Of a DNA stretch of 64,000 bases, positions 1-9,292 are shown in pieces. Both the position numbers and the translations under genes were made by a program. Location: contig NZ_JAKFUM010000014.1 in the NCBI RefSeq assembly GCF_021732705.1, positions 19,882 through 83,881 on the forward strand, written 5' to 3'. The notes below the pieces were generated by a model, which had not been told where the DNA came from, did not search any database, and saw nothing but the letters and a program-made list of their open reading frames with translations. How positions within the stretch are numbered: position 1 is the stretch's first letter; the number at the start of each line of letters is the position of its first letter. This DNA is from Nevskia sp. (GTDB lineage: Bacteria; Pseudomonadota; Gammaproteobacteria; Nevskiales; Nevskiaceae).

Positions 1-405
<405 letters not shown>

Positions 406-431
406 CGCGCTGATCCGATGGCGTTGATCGC

Positions 432-1475
432 TCAAGCGACCACCGGCGCCATCGCCACCACCGGCAGCACGTGGCGTTCGAACAGGGCGGCGAGCGGCGC
501 GAGCTCCGGGTAGCGGGTGGCCACGTCCATCACGTAGCGGACGAAGCGCGGCGTGTCGGCGAGGTACTTCGGCTTGCCGTCGCGGTAGTTGATGCGGGCG
601 AAGATGCCGAGCACCTTCAGATGGCGCTGCAGGCCGATCCAGTCGGCATCGCGACGGAACGCGGCGTAATCCGTCGGCAGCGGCAGCCCGGCAGCGAGGC
701 CTTCCGTGTGGTACTGGCGCAGCCAGCCATCGACACGGACTTCCGGCCAGCTCAGGAAGGCGTCCTTGAACAGGCAGATCGGGTCGTAGGCGATCGGGCC
801 GAATACGGCGTCCTGATAGTCGAGCACGCCGGGATTCGGTCCCGACGCAGCGATCATCAGGTTGCGCGGCATGTAGTCGCGATGGACGTAGACCTTGGCC
901 TGCGCCAACGCCGCGTCGATCAAGGTGGCGCAGACGCCCTGCCAGGCGGCGAGGTCGTCACCGGCGAGGCTCAGGTTCAGGTGACGCGCGAGATACCAGT
1001 CCGGGAACAGCGCCAGCTCGCGCGTCAGCAGCGCGTGGTCGTAGGCCGGCAGCACGCCGGGCTGCGAGGCCTGCTGCCAGCGGATCAGCGCGGTGATCGC
1101 CGGCGCGAACAGGGCATCGGCGTTGTCGGCGGTGATGACGTCGAGATAGGTCTGGTGCCCGAGATCGGACAGCAGCAGGAAGCCCTGCGTCAGGTCTTCC
1201 GCGTGCACGGCCGGCACGTGGACGCCGGCGCGGCGCAGCAGATCGCCAACGGCGAGGAACGGCCGGCAGTCTTCGAGCGCCGGCGGCGCGTCCATCACGA
1301 TCCAGCTGCGCGCGCCGTCCCGCACCCGGAAGTAACGCCGGAAGCTGGCATCGGCGGAGGCCGGCGCGAAGCCGGCATCGTGCAGGCCCAGCTGGACGAA
1401 CGCCCAGTCGCGAGCCGTGATGGCGCGGGCGTCAAGTGCAGTCGAAGCGGAGGCAGCAGGTTCGGAACCGGTCAC
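432..1475 (-). CDS. amgK: N-acetylmuramate/N-acetylglucosamine kinase (anomeric sugar kinase)
   Basis: 347-residue aminoglycoside-phosphotransferase-fold kinase. The catalytic loop VHRDYMPRNLM and the metal-binding LDYQDA are clear, and the N-terminal SFRRYFRV strand is typical of the family. AmgK phosphorylates MurNAc and GlcNAc at C1 to feed MurU during cell-wall recycling. A GTG at 1475 is chosen because it gives the usual family length and leaves about 100 bp to the divergent lptD; the open frame extends further but would run into lptD. murU follows on the same strand after the 107-bp repeats. Divergent placement beside lptD-surA-pdxA-ksgA matches Pseudomonas. Confidence 0.88.
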   Translation of the reverse strand: MTGSEPAASASTALDARAITARDWAFVQLGLHDAGFAPASADASFRRYFRVRDGARSWIVMDAPPALEDCRPFLAVGDLLRRAGVHVPAVHAEDLTQGFLLLSDLGHQTYLDVITADNADALFAPAITALIRWQQASQPGVLPAYDHALLTRELALFPDWYLARHLNLSLAGDDLAAWQGVCATLIDAALAQAKVYVHRDYMPRNLMIAASGPNPGVLDYQDAVFGPIAYDPICLFKDAFLSWPEVRVDGWLRQYHTEGLAAGLPLPTDYAAFRRDADWIGLQRHLKVLGIFARINYRDGKPKYLADTPRFVRYVMDVATRYPELAPLAALFERHVLPVVAMAPVVA

Positions 1476-1575
1476 GGGCAAGGGCGGGACTCTCGAGGCA
1501 GGCGCATAGCGTAAGAGCGGCCCGCGGCATTTGCACCGGCTGTGAGCGATACCCATACTTCGAGCACTGACCACG

Positions 1576-3822
1576 GTGCCCGTCTCCTTGCGATTGTCCA
1601 CCTCCAAACTGCTGCGCCTGAGCGCGGTGCTGTCGATTGCGTTCAGCGGCCTGGCTCGGGCGGAGCCGGCATCCTGCCCGCAGCTCGATTTCACCAACGA
1701 GCTGCCGCCGATCCCGTCGGACCCGAAGCTGGTGCTGACGGCCGACGATGCCGATTTGAGCGAAGGCGGCCTGTCGACCCTGACCGGCTCGGTCCGGATC
1801 AGTCAGGATGGCCGCGAATTCGCCGCCGAAGAGGTCAACTACAGCGAAGTCGAGCGCCGCGTGCGCACCGATTCGCAGACGCTGTTCCGCGATTCGCGCT
1901 ACGCCATCCGCAGCGCCAAGACCGACTACGACCTCGACATCGGCAGCGGCGTGTTTCTCGACAACGACTTCACCCTTCGCACCATCGGCGGTCGCGGCGA
2001 AGCGAAGCGCATCAGCATCGAGGAAGGCGGCAAGGCGCGGCTCGACGACGTCCGCTTCACCACCTGCGCGCCGGGCAACGAGGCCTGGACGATCTCGGCA
2101 TCGAGCATCTCGCTCGACGAGGACAGCGGCCGCGGCACGGCGACCAATGCGCTGCTGAAGTTCCAGCACGTGCCGCTGTTCTATCTGCCGTGGTTCCAGT
2201 TCCCGATCGACGGCCTGCGCCATTCCGGTTTCCTGTTTCCGATCGTCGGCAACAACGAGACCAACGGCTTCGACATCCGCTGGCCGGTCTACCTGAACCT
2301 CGGCCCGAACTACGACGTGACGCTGATCCCGCGCTATCTGTCGGAGCGCGGCGAGCAGATCGGCGGGCAAGCGCGCTACCTGCTGAAGGGCAACGAAGGC
2401 AGCCTGTTCGGCGAATTCCTGCCGAGCGACGACCGTCTGAACGGCGACAGCCGCGCCTATCTCGACTACCAGCACGTCGGCGTGCTGGCGCCGAACGTGG
2501 GGCTGGAAGCGAAGTACGGCTATGTCAGTGATCGCAACTACTTCGGCACCTTCGGCGGCGGCGTCGACCTCACGTCCACGCCGTATCTCGAACGCGGGGC
2601 GAAGCTGACCTATCAGGCACCGACGGTGTTCCGCGTCGAAGCGCTGGTGCAGGACTACCAGACGCTGACCAGCAGCCAGACGCTGACCAGCACGCTCGGC
2701 GCCGATCTGAACCTGTACAAGCGGCTGCCGCAGATCCGGGTCGACGCGCTGACCAAGAACAGCGTGCTCGACACCCGGGCCGGCTTTGTCGGCGAGTTCA
2801 CCAACTTCGCGCGCGCCGGCTCGGTGGAAGGCCAGCGGATCATCGCGCAGCCGTACCTGCGCTGGGAGAAGGACCAGCTCGCCTGGTACGCCAATGCCCA
2901 GACCGAGCTGTCGTACACCGCCTACAACCTGCGCAATGTCGGCGCCGGCCTGCCCGATGCGCCGCGCCGCACCTTGCCGCTGTTCAGCGCCGAAGGTGGC
3001 CTGCGCTTCGAGCGCCTGACCGGCAGCGGCAACCTGCAGACACTGGAACCGCGCTTGTTCTATCTGTACGTGCCGTTCCGCGATCAGCAGGACCTGCCGC
3101 TGTTCGATACCGGCCAGCCGGATTTCGACTTCCCGCAGCTGTTCGCCCGCAACCGCTATTCCGGCTTCGACCGCGTGTCCGACGCCAACCGCATCACCAC
3201 CGCGCTGACCTCGCGACTGATCGAGTCCGATTCCGGCATTTCGCGGCTCAGCGCTACCGTCGGCCACATCTACAACTTCCGGGGTCCGCGAGTCGATCTG
3301 CCGGGCTTTTCGAGCCCGAGCGAAGGCGGTTCGGACTACCTCGCGAACCTCGAGTACCAGCTCAACACGCGCTGGTCGGCGACGGCGACCGCGCAGGTGT
3401 CATCGAACCTCGACCAGGTCATCCGCAGCGCGGTCGCCCTGCACTACCGCGAGCCGCAGGCCGTCACCAGCGGCCGGCGCTTCGATCTGGCCTACCGCTA
3501 CCGGCGCGGCCTGCTGGAACAGGCCGATGCCAGCTTCTCGTCGCCGATCACCGATGCCTGGCGACTGGCGGCGCGCCTGCGCTACAGCCTTCGCGAATCG
3601 ACGGCACTCGAATCGTTTGCCGGGGTCGAATACCAGACCTGCTGCTGGGCCGTGAGCGCCACGTACCGGCGCTATCTGGTCGGCGGCATCGAGCGCTTCA
3701 ACAACGGCTTCTATCTCCAGCTCGAGCTGAAAGGCCTGACCCGCATCGGCAACGGCTTCGAACGGCTGTTGCCGGCCGATGATGATGCCGTGGGCGACAA
3801 GCGCAGCTACAACGGGCGCTGA
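1576..3822 (+). CDS. lptD: LPS-assembly outer-membrane protein LptD
   Basis: 748 residues starting at GTG. A signal peptide ends near GLARA|EPAS. An N-terminal OstA/LptA-like jellyroll (VLTADDADLSEGG...LTGSVRISQDGREF) precedes a large C-terminal barrel. The cysteines that form the maturation disulfides in this family are present: one just after the signal peptide (PASCPQ), one at TTCAPG and the adjacent pair in YQTCCW. LptD with LptE inserts lipopolysaccharide into the outer leaflet. It heads the cluster lptD-surA-pdxA-ksgA; its chaperone SurA is next. Confidence 0.95.
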   Translation: MPVSLRLSTSKLLRLSAVLSIAFSGLARAEPASCPQLDFTNELPPIPSDPKLVLTADDADLSEGGLSTLTGSVRISQDGREFAAEEVNYSEVERRVRTDSQTLFRDSRYAIRSAKTDYDLDIGSGVFLDNDFTLRTIGGRGEAKRISIEEGGKARLDDVRFTTCAPGNEAWTISASSISLDEDSGRGTATNALLKFQHVPLFYLPWFQFPIDGLRHSGFLFPIVGNNETNGFDIRWPVYLNLGPNYDVTLIPRYLSERGEQIGGQARYLLKGNEGSLFGEFLPSDDRLNGDSRAYLDYQHVGVLAPNVGLEAKYGYVSDRNYFGTFGGGVDLTSTPYLERGAKLTYQAPTVFRVEALVQDYQTLTSSQTLTSTLGADLNLYKRLPQIRVDALTKNSVLDTRAGFVGEFTNFARAGSVEGQRIIAQPYLRWEKDQLAWYANAQTELSYTAYNLRNVGAGLPDAPRRTLPLFSAEGGLRFERLTGSGNLQTLEPRLFYLYVPFRDQQDLPLFDTGQPDFDFPQLFARNRYSGFDRVSDANRITTALTSRLIESDSGISRLSATVGHIYNFRGPRVDLPGFSSPSEGGSDYLANLEYQLNTRWSATATAQVSSNLDQVIRSAVALHYREPQAVTSGRRFDLAYRYRRGLLEQADASFSSPITDAWRLAARLRYSLRESTALESFAGVEYQTCCWAVSATYRRYLVGGIERFNNGFYLQLELKGLTRIGNGFERLLPADDDAVGDKRSYNGR

Positions 3823-3930
3823 GCCCGGCGCCACGCTCGATCAAGCTGCGGAATCGGCCCGGAAAGGGCCGTTGCCGTGCGTGATAATCTTTCGCTCCCC
3901 CGCGTTTCACCGGATGCTTTCGTGCCGAAC

Positions 3931-5259
3931 ATGCTGCCCAAGTCCCTTCAGTCGCTCGCTGCCCTGCTCGCCGGTTCCCTGATCGCCGCCTCGGTCACCG
4001 CGGCCGAGCCGCTGGATCGCATCATCGCCGTGGTCAATGACGGCGTGGTGCTGCAGAGCGAGATGGACCGCTCGATCAAGATCGCCGAAGGCCAGCTGCG
4101 CGAGCGCAACATCGCCCGGCCGCCGGAATCGGTGCTGCAGACGCAGGTGCTGGAACGCCTGATCCTGACGCGCCTGCAGACCCAGCGGGCCGCCGAAGCC
4201 GGCATCCGCATCGATGACCGCGAGCTGAATGAAGTGCTGACCGCCGTCGCCGCGCAGAACAAGCTGTCGCTGCAGCAGTTCATCGATGTGATCAAGAAGG
4301 ACGGCCTCGACTACGCCTCGATCCGCGAACAGATTCGCGACGAAGTGCTGAGCCAGCGCGTGCGTCAGAAGGAAGTCGGGTCGCGCGTGCTGGTCACCGA
4401 GCAGGACGTCGACCTCGCGCTGACCAATGCCACCGCCGAGGATGAGACCGAATATCGTCTCGCCCACATCCTGGTGTCGGTGCCGGACGGCGCCTCCAGC
4501 GAAATCCGCGAGGCGGCGCGAACCAAGGCCCGTCGCCTGCTCGAACAGGCCCGCAAGGGCGAGGATTTCAGCCAGCTCGCAATTGCCAACTCCGATGGCC
4601 AGCAGGCGCTGCAGGGCGGCGATCTCGACTGGCGCAAGAACGACAACCTGCCGACCGCTTTCGCGGCCGTGGCCCCGAAGCTCAAGGTGGGCGACGTCGC
4701 CGACATCATCGAATCCGGCAGCGGCTACAACATCATCAAGCTGACCGACAAGCGTGAAGGCGGCGAACGCACGACCGTCAGCGAAACCAAGGCCCAGCAC
4801 ATCCTGCTGATGCCGAACGCGATCCGCGACGAGGACGCCACCCGCGCCCAGATCCGCGAACTGCGCGAGCGCATCGAGAAGGGCGAAGACTTTGCGGCGC
4901 TGGCGAAGAAGTTCTCCGACGATCCGGGTTCTAAGAACGGCGGCGGCGACCTCGGCTGGCAGCCGCCGGGCGTGTTCGCGCCGGAATTCCAGAAGGCTCT
5001 GGACGAGCTGAAGCCGAACGAAATCAGCGCGCCGTTCCGCACCCAGTTCGGCTGGCACATCGCCAAGGTCAACGAGCGTCGCGACCGTGACGCCACGGCC
5101 GAAGCCCGTCGCGGCCGCGCCCGGCAGGCGATTTCGCAGCGCAAGGAAGCGGAAGAGTACGAAACCTGGGTGCGCCGCCTGCGCGAAGATGCCTACGTCG
5201 AGTACCGCATGACGCCCACGGCGCTGGACGACGCGGCAGCCGCGAAGCCGGCCGGCTAG
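3931..5259 (+). CDS. surA: Periplasmic chaperone and peptidyl-prolyl isomerase SurA
   Basis: 442 residues from the ATG at 3931, which directly precedes a clean signal peptide (MLPKSLQSLAALLAGSLIAA, cleavage near VTAAEP). A longer frame from 3877 exists but puts 18 polar residues before it. The N-terminal SurA domain (DRIIAVVNDGVVLQSEMD) is followed by two parvulin domains starting near EYRLAHILVSVP and KAQHILLMPN. SurA escorts unfolded outer-membrane proteins, LptD among them, to the BAM complex. It lies 108 bp after lptD and 9 bp before pdxA. Confidence 0.95.
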   Translation: MLPKSLQSLAALLAGSLIAASVTAAEPLDRIIAVVNDGVVLQSEMDRSIKIAEGQLRERNIARPPESVLQTQVLERLILTRLQTQRAAEAGIRIDDRELNEVLTAVAAQNKLSLQQFIDVIKKDGLDYASIREQIRDEVLSQRVRQKEVGSRVLVTEQDVDLALTNATAEDETEYRLAHILVSVPDGASSEIREAARTKARRLLEQARKGEDFSQLAIANSDGQQALQGGDLDWRKNDNLPTAFAAVAPKLKVGDVADIIESGSGYNIIKLTDKREGGERTTVSETKAQHILLMPNAIRDEDATRAQIRELRERIEKGEDFAALAKKFSDDPGSKNGGGDLGWQPPGVFAPEFQKALDELKPNEISAPFRTQFGWHIAKVNERRDRDATAEARRGRARQAISQRKEAEEYETWVRRLREDAYVEYRMTPTALDDAAAAKPAG

Positions 5260-5268
5260 GCCGGCGTG

Positions 5269-6261
5269 ATGCCGGAGGTTCCGCTGCCGCGGCTGCTGCT
5301 GACACCCGGCGAACCGGCCGGCATTGGCCCCGATCTCGCGATCCGGATCGCGCAGCAGCCGATTGCCGCGCAGCTTGCGGTGATCGCCGATCCGGACCTG
5401 CTGCGGGCGCGCGCGGAACGGCTTGGCCTGCCCCTGCAGCTGATTCCGGCCAGCCCGGCGGCACATCGTGCCGGGACCTTGCAGATCCACCCGGTGGAGC
5501 TCGCCGCGCCCGTCAATCCGGGCTTCCTCGACCCCGCCAACGCCGGCTACGTGCTGCACACCTTGCGAGTCGCCGCCCGCGCCTGCCTCGCAGGCGAGGC
5601 CGATGCAATGGTCACCGCCCCGGTGCACAAGGGCGTGATCAACGATGCCGGCGTGCCGTTCAGCGGCCACACCGAATTCCTCGCCGAGCTGTGCGGCACG
5701 CCACTGCCGGTGATGCTGCTGGCGACCGAGCACCTGCGCGTGGCGCTGGCAACCACGCACCTTCCGCTGCGCGCCGTGCCCGATGCGATCACCCGTGCCG
5801 GCCTCACCGCCGTGCTGCGTGTGCTGCACGCGGATCTCGTCGCCAAGTTCGGCATCGCCCGGCCACGCATCCTCGTCTGCGGGCTGAATCCGCATGCCGG
5901 CGAAGGCGGACATCTGGGGCGGGAGGAGATCGACACGATCATTCCGACGCTGGATGTGCTGCGCGCCGAAGGTCTGGATCTGGTTGGCCCACTGCCGGCC
6001 GACACGCTGTTCACGCCGCGCCAGCTGGCTGGCGCCGACGCCGTGCTGGCGATGTATCACGATCAGGGGTTGCCTGTGCTCAAGCACGCCGGCTTCGGCG
6101 AAGCGGTCAACATCACGCTCGGCCTGCCGATCATCCGCACCTCCGTCGACCATGGCACAGCGCTCGACCTCGCCGGCACCGGCCGCGCCGATGCCGGCAG
6201 CCTGAGTGCTGCGATCGGCGCAGCCCTGCAGCTCGTGGCCCGTCGGAGCGCGCGCGCATGA
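5269..6261 (+). CDS. pdxA: 4-hydroxythreonine-4-phosphate dehydrogenase
   Basis: 330 residues. The start ([16 protein letters not shown]), the metal-binding histidine in [10 protein letters not shown] and the C-terminal [12 protein letters not shown] and [14 protein letters not shown] motifs are diagnostic of PdxA. It oxidises 4-phosphohydroxy-L-threonine in pyridoxal-phosphate synthesis. A GTG at 5266 sits immediately before the chosen ATG at 5269, so the two starts differ by one codon. The stop overlaps the ksgA start as ATGA, implying translational coupling. Confidence 0.95.
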   Translation: MPEVPLPRLLLTPGEPAGIGPDLAIRIAQQPIAAQLAVIADPDLLRARAERLGLPLQLIPASPAAHRAGTLQIHPVELAAPVNPGFLDPANAGYVLHTLRVAARACLAGEADAMVTAPVHKGVINDAGVPFSGHTEFLAELCGTPLPVMLLATEHLRVALATTHLPLRAVPDAITRAGLTAVLRVLHADLVAKFGIARPRILVCGLNPHAGEGGHLGREEIDTIIPTLDVLRAEGLDLVGPLPADTLFTPRQLAGADAVLAMYHDQGLPVLKHAGFGEAVNITLGLPIIRTSVDHGTALDLAGTGRADAGSLSAAIGAALQLVARRSARA

Positions 6262-7046
6262 GCGGCGCCAAGAAGCGCTTCGGCCAGCATTTCCTGCACG
6301 ATCCGTACGTGCTCGACCGAATCGTTCGCACGGTCAACCCGCAGCCGGCCGATGCCTTGATCGAGATCGGCCCCGGTCGCGGTGCACTGACCCGGCTGCT
6401 GATCGCGAAGCTGGACCGGCTGCGCGTGATCGAGATCGACCGCGACGTGATCGCGCCGCTGCGCGCGGCCTGCGGCGATTCGCCGAAGCTCGAGATCCAT
6501 CTCGAAGACGCGCTGAATGTCGACTTCGCGCAGTTCATCGCCGATCGCCCGCTGCGTCTGGTCGGCAACCTGCCGTACAACATCTCCACGCCGCTGCTGT
6601 TCCATCTGCTGCGCTATGTCGGCTCGGTGCGCGACATGCACTTCATGCTGCAGAAGGAAGTGGTCGACCGCATGTGCGCCGAGCCCGGCAGCGACGATTA
6701 CGGCCGGCTGACCGTCACCCTCGCCGCGCGTGCCGACTGCGTCAGCCTGTTCGACGTCGGCCCGGGTGCCTTCAATCCGCCGCCGAAGGTCGACTCCGCC
6801 GTGGTCCGGCTGACGCCACGACCCGCGCCGTTCCCGCTGACCGACCTTGCGGCCTATGACCGCATCGTCACCGCCGCCTTCGGCCAGCGGCGCAAGACCT
6901 TGTCGAACGGGCTCAAGGGCCTGCTGACGACGGCACAGATCGCCGCGGTCGACATTGATCCCGGCATCCGGGCCGAACAACTCGCACCGCAAGCCTTTGC
7001 CCGGCTGTCCGAAGCCTGGAGCGCCGCGCGCGGCGCGGCCACCTGA
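6258..7046 (+). CDS. ksgA: 16S rRNA (adenine1518/1519-N6)-dimethyltransferase
   Basis: 262 residues, full length. [12 protein letters not shown] at the start, the SAM-binding [12 protein letters not shown] and the catalytic NLPYNIS motif identify KsgA/RsmA, which dimethylates two adenines in helix 45 during 30S maturation. It overlaps pdxA by 4 nt. In many gammaproteobacteria apaG and apaH follow; here a transposon and a Tad pilus locus intervene, apaH reappears at 26750 and no apaG is seen. Confidence 0.95.
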   Translation: MSGAKKRFGQHFLHDPYVLDRIVRTVNPQPADALIEIGPGRGALTRLLIAKLDRLRVIEIDRDVIAPLRAACGDSPKLEIHLEDALNVDFAQFIADRPLRLVGNLPYNISTPLLFHLLRYVGSVRDMHFMLQKEVVDRMCAEPGSDDYGRLTVTLAARADCVSLFDVGPGAFNPPPKVDSAVVRLTPRPAPFPLTDLAAYDRIVTAAFGQRRKTLSNGLKGLLTTAQIAAVDIDPGIRAEQLAPQAFARLSEAWSAARGAAT

Positions 7047-7114
7047 GCCGAATCCGGCAATCGCGCCGCATCAGCCGTCTTGTCGGCACGCGCTCCGGTC
7101 GATCCACAGCTCAC

Positions 7115-7122
7115 AAAAAAAG
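7115..7122. repeat. Left 8-bp target-site duplication (AAAAAAAG)
   Basis: The eight bases directly outside the left inverted repeat match the eight directly outside the right one (16903-16910). Eight base pairs is the usual duplication size for ISL3-family elements. Seven of the eight are A, so chance matching is easier than normal; the paired inverted ends make duplication the better reading. Confidence 0.75.
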
Positions 7123-7146
7123 GGCTAAGTGCAAAAAATGGTTGAA
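7123..7146 (+). repeat. Left terminal inverted repeat (24 bp)
   Basis: Begins GGCTAAGTGCAAAA and ends TGGTTGAA. It pairs with the inverted copy at 16879-16902; mismatches are at positions 6, 7, 15 and 16 of the repeat. Confidence 0.85.
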
Positions 7147-7186
7147 CTGCTCTTCCTGGGTAGCCTAGGGTCAATGCTCCGTTCCG

Positions 7187-7202
7187 TGCAAGAGGTGGTT
7201 GA
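7187..7202 (+). repeat. Subterminal copy 2 of the end motif, overlapping the -35 box
   Basis: TGCAAGAGGTGGTTGA matches the inner part of the right end (TGCAAAAGGTGGTTGA) at 15 of 16 positions and has the same orientation as the left end. Its last four bases lie inside the TTGACA at 7199-7204. It is probably an additional transposase-binding site. Confidence 0.6.
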
Positions 7203-7226
7203 CAGCCTCATTCCAACTGCTAAGCT
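7199..7226 (+). promoter_or_regulatory. Probable sigma-70 promoter of the hsdM-to-transposase operon
   Basis: A perfect -35 hexamer TTGACA (7199-7204) is followed after 16 bp by a weak -10 TAAGCT (7221-7226). Transcription would begin near 7233, about 24 nt before the hsdM ATG. The -35 overlaps end-motif copy 2 and the start site overlaps copy 3, so transposase binding could repress it. Confidence 0.5.
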
Positions 7227-7232
7227 CTTTTG

Positions 7233-7248
7233 TGCAAAAAGCGGTTGG
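7233..7248 (+). repeat. Subterminal copy 3 of the end motif, abutting the hsdM ribosome-binding site
   Basis: TGCAAAAAGCGGTTGG resembles the left end (TGCAAAAAATGGTTGA) at 13 of 16 positions. The hsdM Shine-Dalgarno GGAG (7247-7250) overlaps its right edge. Copies 1, 2 and 3 are direct repeats spaced about 57 and 46 bp apart. Confidence 0.5.
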
Positions 7249-7256
7249 AGATTGAA

Positions 7257-9278
7257 ATGGCAGAAGGGAATGGCTCGGGCGCTTCGTTAGCGGACTTCAT
7301 CTGGAAGAACGCCGAGGACCTGTGGGGGGATTTCAAGCACACGGACTTCGGCAAGGTCATCCTGCCGTTCACGCTGCTGCGCCGGCTTGAATGCGTGCTG
7401 GAGAAAACCCGTAAAGAGGTCGAGGCCGCTCACGAGGCGCATCGGGACAGTGGCATCGACCTGGACCTGATTCTCCGTCAGATGGCGGGCTACCCGTTCT
7501 ACAACACCTCCGGCTACACGCTGGAAACGCTGGGAAGTACGAAGACTCGCCAGAACCTCCAAGACTACGTGGCGAAGTTCTCGGACAACGCTCGTGTCAT
7601 CTTCGAGCAGTTCGACTTCACCAATACCGTCATCCGTCTCGACAAGGCAGGCTTGCTCTACAAGATCTGCAAGAACTTCGCGGGCGTGGACCTGCACCCG
7701 GACGCCGTGCCGGACCGAGTGATGAGCAACCTCTACGAACACTTGATCCGTCGCTTTGGCGCCGAAGTGAACGAAGGGGCCGAAGACTTCATGACGCCCC
7801 GTGACGTGGTACATCTCGCCACCACGCTGCTTCTCGACCCGGACGATGCTTTGTTCGAGGCGAACCCCGGCCTCATCCGCACACTGTACGACCCTACCTG
7901 CGGTACCGGCGGGTTCCTCTCCGACGCGATGAGCCATGTCGCCGACTACGGCAACCGATTCAAGGTGCCGCCGGTGCTGGTGCCCTACGGGCAAGAACTG
8001 GAACCGGAAACCCACGCGGTCTGCCTCGCCGGCATGCTTTTACGCACGATTGAAACAGATCGCAGCCGCGACCTCTCCAAGAACATCGCCGGCCCGTTCA
8101 GCACGCTCTCCCGGGATGCATTTGCCGGCGAGAGGTTCCACTACTGCCTGGCCAATCCGCCCTTTGGCAAGAAGTGGGAGAAAGACCAGAAAGCGGTCGA
8201 GGACGAGCACGAGGAGAAGAAGTTCGACGGACGCTTCGGCCCCGGCTTGCCGCGAATCAATGACGGCTCGATGCTTTTCCTGATGCACCTCGCCAGCAAG
8301 CTGGAGCTGCCCGCGAAGGGCGGCGGTCGAGCTGCAATCGTGCTGTCCGGTTCGCCCCTCTTCAACGGTGGCGCCGGCTCGGGCGAGTCTGAAATCCGGC
8401 GCTGGCTGCTGGAAAACGATCTGGTGGAGGCCATCGTCGCCCTGCCAACGGAAATCTTCTTCCGCACCGGCATCGGTACTTACCTGTGGCTGCTGTCGAA
8501 CAAGAAGCCAAAGCACCGCCGCCACAAGGTGCAGCTCATCAACGCTACCGGCCTGTGGACCTCGATCAAGAACGAGGGCAACAAGCGCCGCAAGATCGGG
8601 GATGAGCAGCAGCGCCAGATCGCGGACCTCTACGCGGCAGCCGAAACCAACGAACTCAGCCGAATGCTGAATTACCGCAGCTTCGGCTATCGGCGTATCC
8701 GGGTGCTGCGTCCGCTTCGGATGCGCCTGCACGTCGACCGCGAGAGCTTGGCCCGGCTGCGCGAGGACAAGGCCTGGGCCAAGCTCACACCCGAACAGCA
8801 GTCGGGCTGGAAGATGGCGCTGGCCGCACACATCGGCGAAGTCCAGCCGGTGGACTGGGCCGAAGCCTTCGTCACAGAGGCGACGCGCGGGGATGCCACG
8901 TTGGGCAAAGTCGGCAAGCCTTTCCTCAAGGCGCTGGTTAATGCGCTCGGCGTTCGCGACCCAGACGGCGAGCCGGTCAACGATACGGATGGCAACCTTG
9001 TCGCCGACAGCGATCTGACCGACTACGAGAACGTACCGCTGACGGAAGACGTGCGCGATTACCTCGCCCGCGAGGTGCTGCCGCATGTCCCCGATGCTTG
9101 GCTCGACGCGAGCTTCCGCGACGAGCAGGACAAGGAAATTGGCCGTGTCGGTTACGAGATCAACTTCAACCGCTACTTCTACAAATACGTGCCGCCTCGC
9201 AAGCTCGCGGACATCGATGCCGAGCTGAAGCAGGTTGAAGCCGAGATCGCTGCTCTGCTGGGCGAAGTGACTGAGTAA
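7257..9278 (+). CDS. hsdM: Type I restriction-modification DNA methyltransferase subunit
   Basis: 673 residues from the ATG at 7257, which has GGAG six bases upstream; an upstream TTG at 7230 would place the start inside the end-motif repeat. An HsdM N-terminal helical domain (SLADFIWKNAEDLWGDFKH) leads to the N6-adenine methylase domain with SAM motif DPTCGTGGF (about 211-219) and catalytic NPPF (about 299-302). MTPRDVVHLA is the usual HsdM signature. It exceeds the common ~500-residue form; the C-terminal tail (VGYEINFNRYFYKYVPPRKL, then a coiled segment) is seen in a long HsdM subfamily. It acts with HsdS to methylate host sites and with HsdR to cut unmodified DNA. First gene of the transposon operon. 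Confidence 0.95.
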   Translation: MAEGNGSGASLADFIWKNAEDLWGDFKHTDFGKVILPFTLLRRLECVLEKTRKEVEAAHEAHRDSGIDLDLILRQMAGYPFYNTSGYTLETLGSTKTRQNLQDYVAKFSDNARVIFEQFDFTNTVIRLDKAGLLYKICKNFAGVDLHPDAVPDRVMSNLYEHLIRRFGAEVNEGAEDFMTPRDVVHLATTLLLDPDDALFEANPGLIRTLYDPTCGTGGFLSDAMSHVADYGNRFKVPPVLVPYGQELEPETHAVCLAGMLLRTIETDRSRDLSKNIAGPFSTLSRDAFAGERFHYCLANPPFGKKWEKDQKAVEDEHEEKKFDGRFGPGLPRINDGSMLFLMHLASKLELPAKGGGRAAIVLSGSPLFNGGAGSGESEIRRWLLENDLVEAIVALPTEIFFRTGIGTYLWLLSNKKPKHRRHKVQLINATGLWTSIKNEGNKRRKIGDEQQRQIADLYAAAETNELSRMLNYRSFGYRRIRVLRPLRMRLHVDRESLARLREDKAWAKLTPEQQSGWKMALAAHIGEVQPVDWAEAFVTEATRGDATLGKVGKPFLKALVNALGVRDPDGEPVNDTDGNLVADSDLTDYENVPLTEDVRDYLAREVLPHVPDAWLDASFRDEQDKEIGRVGYEINFNRYFYKYVPPRKLADIDAELKQVEAEIAALLGEVTE

Positions 9279-9292
9279 GAAACGGAGCATTC

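Noticed and set aside
3907..6153. 748-codon open frame antisense to surA and pdxA
   Set aside because: It is a shadow of GC-rich third positions: low-complexity Arg/Gln/Ala-rich and fully opposite two well-supported genes.
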